Below, piece by piece: positions 34,281-44,089 of a stretch of DNA of 64,000 nt. Under the pieces are notes generated by a model. The model did not search any database. It was not told where the DNA came from and was given only the letters and a program-made list of their open reading frames with translations. Origin of the DNA: Asparagopsis taxiformis (lineage: Eukaryota > Rhodophyta > Florideophyceae > Bonnemaisoniales > Bonnemaisoniaceae); NCBI GenBank assembly GCA_030407315.1, contig JALQPE010000569.1:62001-126000 (forward strand), written 5' to 3'. Made by a program: the position numbers and the translations under genes. Numbering within the stretch: position 1 is the first letter of the stretch; each line of letters opens with the position of its first letter.

Positions 34281-37200
34281 GGGAGCACTTAATCTACCGC
34301 CGGTAGAGACGGTAAGATTTCAGCCAATCGGACGAACTCGTCAAGCTGTTTTGACCAATCGCAGAAACTTGTCAAGCGCCTGGCCCGGTTATCTCCGTGG
34401 CCCGTAGATGCACCAATCACAAAAACTCGTCAACCAAATATGATAAATTTTGGCGAATACGGCCTTTTCATTGGTTGAAAAACAGCCTGGATCCAGGAAA
34501 GCTGGAAAAAGTACCGCCAGCGCAACATGCGAAAACAGCTGCTCTGAGAGGGTTCGCACCGCCCGTCGCTCCGCGTGACAAACTCAACCATTTTCGCGTG
34601 ACTCGAACTTTCAACTTTCTCGTTCACCGAAATTCAATTTCCCATTTTCGCCGCCGCCAATTATTGGAAATGGCGGGTAATCCAAATCTCGAAATCTCTC
34701 GCCGCGCGGCACCGGCAGATAGGACCGCCCCGCAGTGGTCCGCTCCTCTCGAGACCCCATGACATCGTCATCTACCCCCGTGCCACCACCGCGATATCGA
34801 CACCACTGTCAACATTCCCGCCCGGTTTCTATGCGCGTTGACGTCTTCTACACGCAGTTATCGATATTTTTGCGCGCCAGACAAGACCATTCACTTCCTG
34901 TGTGAGTGAAACGAACCGAGCTAAAACATTTATGCAGAACAGCAGATAAAGGAGCGAGAATACCTGCATGACTAGCACCAGTATTGCTGCAGTCTTCTCA
35001 CACTTCTGCATGCTTTCAACATTGCAGTACTCTTTATGATCTCTCGTTTCATTGTCTTACCCGGTTCTCATCGCAGGTCTGCGAATTTGAAATTGCCTTT
35101 GCTGGGAACTGTCTTTCTCGTAGATAACAACGGAACGAATTAGTTTACTGTTCTCTGTTAACAAAAAGATGGACGCGATCCGCCGGTTTCTTCCTTCAAT
35201 TAAGTTCTGAAGCGCTAACATTGTATTGCAGTTTCTGAAAAACCGCCAAGACGCTGTCATGAGCTCATCCAATCATCAATGGGAACTTCTGGCGGATGAA
35301 TCCGGAAGCTCTAACACATTGGAAGAGTGTTTGGAAAAGCGCATAGAAGAATTTATGGAAATGGTGAAAGTGGATGGCATGATTTTAACGGAAAGACAGT
35401 GGAACTCTCTTCACGTACATCTGAATGAGTCGTTTGCATCATTCAAATCGTGTGACGACACAAAACCGTGGTTTGAGCACGCGAAACCAGAATGCATGCT
35501 TGACGACCATTTGTTGCTTGCCGGACTGTCCGAACTAACAATGGCCGATAATTTCATAATATTCGGCTGCAACTCAGGGCAGCATTTTATGGCAGGTGCA
35601 GGGAGGGCTGGAAATGGCGTTCGAGAAGAGGATGGGATGTTTGATAACATTCGAAACATTGTTCTGCAAGCATGGGTCGATTCCGATGTCGCTCCTAGCT
35701 TTATTATTCCGGTAAATATCAGGAGATCGCACTGGGGTGCTGTGTTCGGTGTCAACGACCCAGAAGATGAAACGCATGGAATTGTTTACTGGGGTGACAG
35801 TTTGAGACACCCCTGCCCTCATAACCTTCTCGAGTTCGTGACCAGTTTCTTCGAGGATACGTGCATGAACACGGCGTGGACGACAAGTGGAGATAACTAC
35901 ATCCTAGACGTACTATCATTTAAAATGCAGCTCGACGCATACAGCTGTGGATTTTATGTTCTCAGCGCAGCAACAAGTCTCTCGGAATACTCTGGAAATA
36001 TGCCGAAACAAACTTTCAAGACGCAGTACTCTGCAGAACTTACGGAGGATATCCGGAAATGCTGTACTATGCGATACGTGAGGGCTGTGTTGGAGTTGTG
36101 TGATTGTGATGAATTTTCGAATGGCAAGCCTACCGACTTAGATGTGTGCAGATATTTGATATCATGCCTACCCGGAAATCAGTGCCCCAGCGAACGTGTC
36201 TATGACGAAGCTCCAGTAATAACAATTGAAATGGACCCTACAGTTTCTCAGAGCAGAATAGTGCAGCCAGGTGATGTCGAATATGACTGGAGCGAGAGCA
36301 CAGAAGGGAGTAGAGCGTTTGATGGAAGTGACGGAAAGAGTATGTTCGAATGGTACAATGAAATGGCTGCTAAAAGCACAAAGAAGGATACGTTGGCTGC
36401 TACTAAATGTTCTCCAGCTCAGAATGAGATCGACGTGCTGCCCGATGAAGAAGACTTTGAGCCTGCTCCGCCCGCGCAGCTTCAGAAGAACGTAAATACG
36501 GACGCTCTAGTCAAGGCTAGAAGGGAAAAATCTACGATCGAGGCGCGAATACAACGCCCCGGAAGGGGATCTCGAATGCTGTCCTCAGCTGGGCCAGAGA
36601 GACTTGGCACAGAGCTGCACGGTCCACGGGGCATGGAGGCGGATCCTGAGAAACACGACGCATTAATGGCCCGGCACACTGCTAGTACCAGTGTGACACG
36701 CGCCGGCAGTGCTGGTACCTGCCCAACTGTCTCTCCGGCGCCGCCGGCTTCAATACCTTGTCCCGGACCAAGTGAGTTGCCAGAATCTCACAGTCATGTT
36801 TTCGCATGTAATGATGGAAGAAACGAAGGGGAAGGAATTGCCGTCGATGAAGAGTGCGCACGTGAGTCATCTGCCATAACTGGTGTACATACCTATGTTC
36901 AGGACTCATTGAAGCCTGTGGAGCCACTTACAATAGAAGAGTGCATCGTTGTCAGAGGGTCAGTTCTGCATTACTTGGACCAGTGCCATGCAAAAGGCGT
37001 GCACTACGGTGCAGTCACAACAATTTTGCGGCGGAGTAACGAGACAAGACCAGGTGATCCTCTCAGCTTTATTGGAAGCATACGGCTCCGGTGCGTAGAG
37101 CGCCGTCGTGCATCAAATTGCCCAGTGGAATTGTTAGCATGGAGATCGAGGGACGAATGCCAGTGGCTCGTGAAACCACCGACTACAAGCCACACACACG

Positions 37201-37293
37201 AAAAGAGCCCCAGCTCCAAACCGTCCCAACGCCACAAGTCTACCATTCGCACTATTTATGACTTCGAGAAAGAGCTCTGCACTATCTCCCGTT
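34281..37293 (+). repeat. Left 3.0-kb terminal inverted repeat
   Basis: Ends at CTCCCGTT (37,286-37,293), after which left and right arms differ. Two substitutions and one A-run indel against the right arm are visible in the outer 278 bp. The coding part translates identically. Confidence 0.93.
34322..34435 (+). promoter_or_regulatory. Three CCAATC repeats in the TIR, candidate transposase-binding sites
   Basis: Related motifs CCAATCGGACGAACTCGTCA, CCAATCGCAGAAACTTGTCA and CCAATCACAAAAACTCGTCA start at 34,324, 34,355 and 34,413. They are mirrored in the right end. Repeated short motifs near MULE ends are typical transposase-binding sites, and CCAAT may also act in transcription. Confidence 0.5.
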
Positions 37294-37307
37294 GCTGTCT
37301 ACATTGA
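35259..37307 (+). CDS. Ulp1-type cysteine protease, truncated duplicate in the left arm
   Basis: The frame opens at about 35,226 with TTG. The first ATG is 35,259 (MSSSNHQ), giving 682 aa. It is identical to the N-terminal part of the 1636-aa protein up to the arm boundary. After that boundary it adds a few unrelated residues (CCLH) and stops at 37,307. The C48 protease motifs are complete: HWGAV with the His, YWGDSL with the Asp, and MQLDAYSCGF with the oxyanion Gln and catalytic Cys. The remainder is acidic, Pro/Ser-rich and disordered. It lacks the transposase and SWIM domains. If expressed it would be a stand-alone SUMO-protease-like protein made from an identical promoter. Confidence 0.75.
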   Translation: MSSSNHQWELLADESGSSNTLEECLEKRIEEFMEMVKVDGMILTERQWNSLHVHLNESFASFKSCDDTKPWFEHAKPECMLDDHLLLAGLSELTMADNFIIFGCNSGQHFMAGAGRAGNGVREEDGMFDNIRNIVLQAWVDSDVAPSFIIPVNIRRSHWGAVFGVNDPEDETHGIVYWGDSLRHPCPHNLLEFVTSFFEDTCMNTAWTTSGDNYILDVLSFKMQLDAYSCGFYVLSAATSLSEYSGNMPKQTFKTQYSAELTEDIRKCCTMRYVRAVLELCDCDEFSNGKPTDLDVCRYLISCLPGNQCPSERVYDEAPVITIEMDPTVSQSRIVQPGDVEYDWSESTEGSRAFDGSDGKSMFEWYNEMAAKSTKKDTLAATKCSPAQNEIDVLPDEEDFEPAPPAQLQKNVNTDALVKARREKSTIEARIQRPGRGSRMLSSAGPERLGTELHGPRGMEADPEKHDALMARHTASTSVTRAGSAGTCPTVSPAPPASIPCPGPSELPESHSHVFACNDGRNEGEGIAVDEECARESSAITGVHTYVQDSLKPVEPLTIEECIVVRGSVLHYLDQCHAKGVHYGAVTTILRRSNETRPGDPLSFIGSIRLRCVERRRASNCPVELLAWRSRDECQWLVKPPTTSHTHEKSPSSKPSQRHKSTIRTIYDFEKELCTISRCCLH

Positions 37308-37476
37308 ACTGCATTGAAATGGGTTAAGTTGTGATAAATATAGGTCATTCAGCGCTCACAATGATACACAACTCTTTACTTGATTTTTTTTATTCTATGC
37401 AAAGATCGAACCCTGTATAGTGATGTGAACAGATTTGACACACAATGGGAGTTATGTAAGGTAAGGGGGCTTTGAT

Positions 37477-40400
37477 TTACTCCATCACTTGTGTTCTACT
37501 TTGCGAGGTGCTGCAAGACCTCGTTTGATACGTAATGACTTTCGCCCACCTCTCTCCAGGAATGAACGTTTTCTCTTGTTGGATCCTCGGTTTCCCGCTC
37601 TCCTCAGTGGGATTACCAATCTCGCCGTTAATGACGATATTGTTGCCCTCGCTGCGAATGAAATCTTGATTGTTTGGAGCAATTTCTAGGTCTAGTGGGC
37701 GGTCTAAATCTATTCCCGAGCCAGGCAGCCCACCTCTCGTAGATTGTGCGAGCATAGCATCAAAAGCGCTTTTGAAAACTGAAGAAGCATATGCTCCTTG
37801 GCATTCCACGTGCCGGAAAATCTGGTCAAATACAGCCTTGCAGTTGCTATATCTCACATCCTTCTCGATTGGGTTTGGTGCACCAGCTACATTGACTTGC
37901 TCTCCTTCATTACCATTCGTAGATAAGCCCACCGATTGGTCTGTCGTTGTTGTAAACCGTGAACGTATTACTTCATCGCGCCATGACGTTCTATTCCGCC
38001 TCCAGTACTTGTGAAACATGGAGCTCAGATTCAGCGATTCTTTGGTTCTCAAATACTCTTTGATAGTCGGGTTTGTTTTTGTGTAGTCGGCATATTGAAA
38101 TGCCACTCGAGTTAGATGACGACAGGGTATTCCAGCTGATCTGTAGAATGGACAGGAACATGTTGCATGCAATCCCATAACATCAGTTTTGTTTTGGGAC
38201 ATTCTATTCCATATTTTAACATCAACTGTTCTGCGGTTGTTCTCTTCGCCAAACTCAAGAAAAAATTTCACATGCTTGAAGTAGGAGGCGTCCGATTCTA
38301 TCGATCCAAAAACAGTACTAATTGCGTTTGCTGGAACGGTCGAAAGTTGTGGCACAAGAATAAATCCGGCAATGTGCCACTCAGATGATCCAGAATAGCT
38401 CAGATTAAGGAAAGAAGAAATAGAATAGTTGGTGAATGATAGCATAAATTGGTCCAACAATTCTGTGGTAGGAAAGAAGTCAGTTACTTTCATTTGCAGC
38501 CTGAGCACCTTCGAGACTTTGTTGACATCTCTGATACGTTCTTCATCGAGTGTAGTAGTTACACGGTTCATTTCTATCGGAACCTCTCCCAACGGGACAT
38601 TCCTATCCAAGATGGAAGATTTATATATCGAGCTGAATGATTCAGTATGAGTGGTACCTTGGAAAAGGAACCGCAATCCACACCGAGTCCGGTTATAGCA
38701 CTGAATGACCATCTCTGGTAGCTTCTTGTAAAGCGTCGTATACCATCTCGGTGGTTCAACTCCCTCAAAATATATGCTCTCGAACGATTCTCGCCTCTCC
38801 AGGAATACGGCCTCGGTTGGGCTTCTGCGCAACGCGTACAAGTCGGAGCACATATCCGAGTACGAATTTGGTATTGCCGCTGAATGATCATGTTCGGTTC
38901 TGCGTCGTCTTGGAAACAAAGAAGACCCAACAGATATGCGATTTGCTAGGGCCGTGATGCCACATTTCTTAATAAAAGAGGCAACGTTCTTGAGTTGGTT
39001 TTGGTTAATGTGCCAGTCATCTAGTAGATGATATGAAAACGGCCAAACTTTTTTCGCAGCGTTTATTCCAGCCGCATCCTGGTCGAGAGCGACGATATTT
39101 GGTGTAGCTGGTACCATATTGTCAAATTCTCTCATAGCCCATTCCAAGCTTTCTTCCGTTTGGTCATGCAGGACACCCATCATAAAGAAACAAACTTTCC
39201 CTTCATTTGTCCTTCCAGAAAAAGCGATGAGTGGTAGACCATAGATATTTGATATTGACTTACAGTCAACTGAAACTCCAGGAAGAATTCCGTTGAGGTG
39301 GTACATGTCTCTCCAAAGTGGTAAGGACCAAACGATAGAGTGAAGCCTGTTGTCGCCAGTCAATCGAATTGTGAAGTACGTCCTACAGTTTTTCTGTTGT
39401 AAAGAAACCAGGTTTCGAATGAGGCGCATGCTGTCCTGTTCGATAGGATTTGCGCTGCGATAACGGTAGAAAAGGTAATTGCGAAGGTATGTGCGACTCA
39501 CGCAGATCTTGTAAGTGTCCTCAATATATCTTGTAATGTCTCGACAACGCATAAATGAAACATTTCTCATATTCTCTGCAGTCTTCAAGGCCTCCGGTGG
39601 GACAGCACCCTTTACAATAGTAGGTGACGGGTCGTGGTTATGAAATTTGTGCCAAAAGCGAAGCACATGCCTAATCTCAAACATACGACTCCCGGTACTT
39701 AATCTCGGATCGTTTCCTGACGCATTTTGATCACTAATGTATGCATCAGAAAGGAAACCTCTGACGCGGCATTGAAACTGACATCCGCGATGGGCATGTG
39801 TGCATGAGAGTGTCACGTTATTCACGTACTGGCGATCTTCATCATAATAGATGGAACGTCTGATCTTGAGTTTGTAACCATAGCTTTCCGAAACATGGCG
39901 TAGTGAGGGGAGAAGACCGTTGCTGTCAAAGCCATCGTATTTGCGAGCAACGCTTTTCATGGCCTCTGGTACCGTGTTTTTCACACTATCGATATCTGCT
40001 TGATGAGTTGTTGATTCCTGCCCTTCCGGAAGACTTCCACGCTCGTCATTGCTGGATGGGATTTCAATCATTGATATTTGTTCCAAGTTAGAGTTCATCT
40101 GCTTATTAGTTTCACCACCGTCTTCCCGAGTGACATCGCACTGCCCTTCGGTATCTGTCATAAGCGGGGCGTCATACTCGGGATTTCGGAGGTGATCGGA
40201 ACGGGAAGCAAGCAGGGAATCAGTTTTTTTGTCGTTGGATTGTAATGTATTCAGCTTCTGTTTGCCAAGCCCCTTCTCATTTCTAGAGATCACACCGCTT
40301 CCAATTTTCGATTTTCGTTCGGCGTAGTAAGCAAAGCATGCTGTTCTGCATGAACGGGAGATAGTGCAGAGCTCTTTCTCGAAGTCATAAATAGTGCGAA

Positions 40401-42387
40401 TGGTAGACTTGTGGCGTTGGGACGGTTTGGAGCTGGGGCTCTTTTCGTGTGTGTGGCTTGTAGTCGGTGGTTTCACGAGCCACTGGCATTCGTCCCTCGA
40501 TCTCCATGCTAACAATTCCACTGGGCAATTTGATGCACGACGGCGCTCTACGCACCGGAGCCGTATGCTTCCAATAAAGCTGAGAGGATCACCTGGTCTT
40601 GTCTCGTTACTCCGCCGCAAAATTGTTGTGACTGCACCGTAGTGCACGCCTTTTGCATGGCACTGGTCCAAGTAATGCAGAACTGACCCTCTGACAACGA
40701 TGCACTCTTCTATTGTAAGTGGCTCCACAGGCTTCAATGAGTCCTGAACATAGGTATGTACACCAGTTATGGCAGATGACTCACGTGCGCACTCTTCATC
40801 GACGGCAATTCCTTCCCCTTCGTTTCTTCCATCATTACATGCGAAAACATGACTGTGAGATTCTGGCAACTCACTTGGTCCGGGACAAGGTATTGAAGCC
40901 GGCGGCGCCGGAGAGACAGTTGGGCAGGTACCAGCACTGCCGGCGCGTGTCACACTGGTACTAGCAGTGTGCCGGGCCATTAATGCGTCGTGTTTCTCAG
41001 GATCCGCCTCCATGCCCCGTGGACCGTGCAGCTCTGTGCCAAGTCTCTCTGGCCCAGCTGAGGACAGCATTCGAGATCCCCTTCCGGGGCGTTGTATTCG
41101 CGCCTCGATCGTAGATTTTTCCCTTCTAGCCTTGACTAGAGCGTCCGTATTTACGTTCTTCTGAAGCTGCGCGGGCGGAGCAGGCTCAAAGTCTTCTTCA
41201 TCGGGCAGCACGTCGATCTCATTCTGAGCTGGAGAACATTTAGTAGCAGCCAACGTATCCTTCTTTGTGCTTTTAGCAGCCATTTCATTGTACCATTCGA
41301 ACATACTCTTTCCGTCACTTCCATCAAACGCTCTACTCCCTTCTGTGCTCTCGCTCCAGTCATATTCGACATCACCTGGCTGCACTATTCTGCTCTGAGA
41401 AACTGTAGGGTCCATTTCAATTGTTATTACTGGAGCTTCGTCATAGACACGTTCGCTGGGGCACTGATTTCCGGGTAGGCATGATATCAAATATCTGCAC
41501 ACATCTAAGTCGGTAGGCTTGCCATTCGAAAATTCATCACAATCACACAACTCCAACACAGCCCTCACGTATCGCATAGTACAGCATTTCCGGATATCCT
41601 CCGTAAGTTCTGCAGAGTACTGCGTCTTGAAAGTTTGTTTCGGCATATTTCCAGAGTATTCCGAGAGACTTGTTGCTGCGCTGAGAACATAAAATCCACA
41701 GCTGTATGCGTCGAGCTGCATTTTAAATGATAGTACGTCTAGGATGTAGTTATCTCCACTTGTCGTCCACGCCGTGTTCATGCACGTATCCTCGAAGAAA
41801 CTGGTCACGAACTCGAGAAGGTTATGAGGGCAGGGGTGTCTCAAACTGTCACCCCAGTAAACAATTCCATGCGTTTCATCTTCTGGGTCGTTGACACCGA
41901 ACACAGCACCCCAGTGCGATCTCCTGATATTTACCGGAATAATAAAGCTAGGAGCGACATCGGAATCGACCCATGCTTGCAGAACAATGTTTCGAATGTT
42001 ATCAAACATCCCATCCTCTTCTCGAACGCCATTTCCAGCCCTCCCTGCACCTGCCATAAAATGCTGCCCTGAGTTGCAGCCGAATATTATGAAATTATCG
42101 GCCATTGTTAGTTCGGACAGTCCGGCAAGCAACAAATGGTCGTCAAGCATGCATTCTGGTTTCGCGTGCTCAAACCACGGTTTTGTGTCGTCACACGATT
42201 TGAATGATGCAAACGACTCATTCAGATGTACGTGAAGAGAGTTCCACTGTCTTTCCGTTAAAATCATGCCATCCACTTTCACCATTTCCATAAATTCTTC
42301 TATGCGCTTTTCCAAACACTCTTCCAATGTGTTAGAGCTTCCGGATTCATCCGCCAGAAGTTCCCATTGATGATTGGATGAGCTCAT
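37477..42387 (-). CDS. Ulp1 protease-MULE transposase fusion
   Basis: Intact 1636-aa frame from the first ATG at 42,387 (the frame opens earlier without ATG). The Ulp1/C48 domain lies near residues 90-250 with His158, Asp180, Gln224 and Cys230. An acidic disordered linker runs to about residue 680. A zinc-binding FAR1/WRKY-GCM1-like region near 830-880 has CTHAHRGCQFQC. The MULE transposase core near 1030-1130 has VDCKSI and ALDQDA for two Asp and WHINQN. A SWIM zinc finger CSCPFYRSAGIPCRH lies near 1410-1424, and a low-complexity tail follows. It would cut and insert the element via the inverted repeats. The protease part may act on SUMO conjugates. Residues 1 to about 678 lie in the right arm, the rest in the unique spacer. 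Confidence 0.9.
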   Translation of the reverse strand: MSSSNHQWELLADESGSSNTLEECLEKRIEEFMEMVKVDGMILTERQWNSLHVHLNESFASFKSCDDTKPWFEHAKPECMLDDHLLLAGLSELTMADNFIIFGCNSGQHFMAGAGRAGNGVREEDGMFDNIRNIVLQAWVDSDVAPSFIIPVNIRRSHWGAVFGVNDPEDETHGIVYWGDSLRHPCPHNLLEFVTSFFEDTCMNTAWTTSGDNYILDVLSFKMQLDAYSCGFYVLSAATSLSEYSGNMPKQTFKTQYSAELTEDIRKCCTMRYVRAVLELCDCDEFSNGKPTDLDVCRYLISCLPGNQCPSERVYDEAPVITIEMDPTVSQSRIVQPGDVEYDWSESTEGSRAFDGSDGKSMFEWYNEMAAKSTKKDTLAATKCSPAQNEIDVLPDEEDFEPAPPAQLQKNVNTDALVKARREKSTIEARIQRPGRGSRMLSSAGPERLGTELHGPRGMEADPEKHDALMARHTASTSVTRAGSAGTCPTVSPAPPASIPCPGPSELPESHSHVFACNDGRNEGEGIAVDEECARESSAITGVHTYVQDSLKPVEPLTIEECIVVRGSVLHYLDQCHAKGVHYGAVTTILRRSNETRPGDPLSFIGSIRLRCVERRRASNCPVELLAWRSRDECQWLVKPPTTSHTHEKSPSSKPSQRHKSTIRTIYDFEKELCTISRSCRTACFAYYAERKSKIGSGVISRNEKGLGKQKLNTLQSNDKKTDSLLASRSDHLRNPEYDAPLMTDTEGQCDVTREDGGETNKQMNSNLEQISMIEIPSSNDERGSLPEGQESTTHQADIDSVKNTVPEAMKSVARKYDGFDSNGLLPSLRHVSESYGYKLKIRRSIYYDEDRQYVNNVTLSCTHAHRGCQFQCRVRGFLSDAYISDQNASGNDPRLSTGSRMFEIRHVLRFWHKFHNHDPSPTIVKGAVPPEALKTAENMRNVSFMRCRDITRYIEDTYKICVSRTYLRNYLFYRYRSANPIEQDSMRLIRNLVSLQQKNCRTYFTIRLTGDNRLHSIVWSLPLWRDMYHLNGILPGVSVDCKSISNIYGLPLIAFSGRTNEGKVCFFMMGVLHDQTEESLEWAMREFDNMVPATPNIVALDQDAAGINAAKKVWPFSYHLLDDWHINQNQLKNVASFIKKCGITALANRISVGSSLFPRRRRTEHDHSAAIPNSYSDMCSDLYALRRSPTEAVFLERRESFESIYFEGVEPPRWYTTLYKKLPEMVIQCYNRTRCGLRFLFQGTTHTESFSSIYKSSILDRNVPLGEVPIEMNRVTTTLDEERIRDVNKVSKVLRLQMKVTDFFPTTELLDQFMLSFTNYSISSFLNLSYSGSSEWHIAGFILVPQLSTVPANAISTVFGSIESDASYFKHVKFFLEFGEENNRRTVDVKIWNRMSQNKTDVMGLHATCSCPFYRSAGIPCRHLTRVAFQYADYTKTNPTIKEYLRTKESLNLSSMFHKYWRRNRTSWRDEVIRSRFTTTTDQSVGLSTNGNEGEQVNVAGAPNPIEKDVRYSNCKAVFDQIFRHVECQGAYASSVFKSAFDAMLAQSTRGGLPGSGIDLDRPLDLEIAPNNQDFIRSEGNNIVINGEIGNPTEESGKPRIQQEKTFIPGERWAKVITYQTRSCSTSQSRTQVME

Positions 42388-43095
42388 GACAGCGTCTTGG
42401 CGGTTTTTCAGAAACTGCAATACAATGTTAGCGCTTCAGAACTTAATTGAAGGAAGAAACCGGCGGATCGCGTCCATCTTTTTGTTAACAGAGAACAGTA
42501 AACTAATTCGTTCCGTTGTTATCTACGAGAAAGACAGTTCCCAGCAAAGGCAATTTCAAATTCGCAGACCTGCGATGAGAACCGGGTAAGACAATGAAAC
42601 GAGAGATCATAAAGAGTACTGCAATGTTGAAAGCATGCAGAAGTGTGAGAAGACTGCAGCAATACTGGTGCTAGTCATGCAGGTATTCTCGCTCCTTTAT
42701 CTGCTGTTCTGCATAAATGTTTTAGCTCGGTTCGTTTCACTCACACAGGAAGTGAATGGTCTTGTCTGGCGCGCAAAAATATCGATAACTGCGTGTAGAA
42801 GACGTCAACGCGCATAGAAACCGGGCGGGAATGTTGACAGTGGTGTCGATATCGCGGTGGTGGCACGGGGGTAGATGACGATGTCATGGGGTCTCGAGAG
42901 GAGCGGACCACTGCGGGGCGGTCCTATCTGCCGGTGCCGCGCGGCGAGAGATTTCGAGATTTGGATTACCCGCCATTTCCAATAATTGGCGGCGGCGAAA
43001 ATGGGAAATTGAATTTCGGTGAACGAGAAAGTTGAAAGTTCGAGTCACGCGAAAATGGTTGAGTTTGTCACGCGGAGCGACGGGCGGTGCGAACC
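40353..43095 (-). repeat. Right 3.0-kb terminal inverted repeat, inner part
   Basis: Inverse of 34,281-37,293 from the arm junction at 40,353 out to 43,095, where the second MULE has inserted. The arm resumes at 47,807-48,075. Confidence 0.93.
43087..43095 (+). repeat. 9-bp target-site duplication, left of the nested MULE
   Basis: GTGCGAACC, repeated exactly at 47,798-47,806. The uninterrupted sequence is preserved in the left arm near 34,550-34,560 (inverse), which confirms the insertion. Confidence 0.93.
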
Positions 43096-43981
43096 ACTAG
43101 ACTTTATTCGCCAGAGGATATTACACATACTGATTTGGGCGTGACTGGGAGGTAGCGCGGGGCGAGTGGACAGGTGTTGTTAGAATTCAGTACGCACTTG
43201 AAACTCTGCTTCCAGTGTACTGGGATAGTGTACGAAATCCTGGGAAATATTTTGGTATGCAAACTTGGAATGTGCCAGCGAGCCGCCGCCGCCGCCGAAG
43301 AGGAACCAGGTTTTATCATACCGGCGACATTTAGAAACAGCTGGACATTCAAACTCCGGATCACACATAACACCGCCTCACAATTGTACCTCGCTCCCGC
43401 CTGCGCTGTGTGCATCACAGCATCACGCCGCCTCCCACTTGCATACGCACGCCGCCTCGCAGCTGTACCTCGCCCCCGCCCTGTACATCACAGCTTCAAG
43501 ACGCCTCACAGTTGTAACTCGCCGCCGCCTGCGCTGTGTGCACCGAAGCTTCACACCGCCTCCCACTTGCACACAGCCTCGCAGCTATACCTCGCCGCCG
43601 CCTGCACTGTGTGCTTAACAGATTCACGCCGCCTCCCACTTGCACACGCACGCCGCCTCGCAGCTGTACCTCGCCCCCGCCCTGTACATCACAGCTTCAC
43701 ACCGCCTCTCACTTGCACACAGCCTCGCAGCTTTACCTCGCCCCCGCCTGCACTGTGTGCATCACAGCGTCACGCCGCCTCCCAATTCCACACCGCCACG
43801 CAGTTGTACGCTGCGCCCCGCCTGTCTATCTGAACCTGCCAAACACCAAGCGCACTCAGCCTGCAACACTGCTCATCCCTTGTGTCGCACCACACCTACC
43901 AACCACCTGCACCGACTGTGGTTCGCTCTGTGCTGACAAACTGCAAAGCGTAAACTGGCTGGAAACGTTCCTGGCCGCGTA
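43096..43981 (+). repeat. Left inverted repeat of nested MULE with minisatellite
   Basis: About 280 bp of unique terminus, then a GC-rich minisatellite built from CCTCGC(C/A)GC-type units with CACTTGCACACGCACGCCGC and CAGCTGTACCTCGC. It ends with a unique block (CTGACAAACTGCAAAGCGTA). Open frames across it are repeat artefacts. Confidence 0.85.
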
Positions 43982-44089
43982 TATCGGACGGGAAAGTTCT
44001 TCACCCGCGAGAAGGGCACTTAGGGACAAACAGGCAATGGTTTTGGGCTGATGATTAAATCGGGATGGACTTAATATTCTTGATTTATT

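Noticed and set aside
37308..37476. Short gap between the two convergent Ulp1 frames
   Set aside because: Only 3' flanks of both genes. No extra feature could be supported.
43174..43833. Thr/Ser/His/Pro-rich frames over the minisatellites (also 46,628-47,719)
   Set aside because: Repeat-driven frames open in more than one phase, inside terminal inverted repeats.
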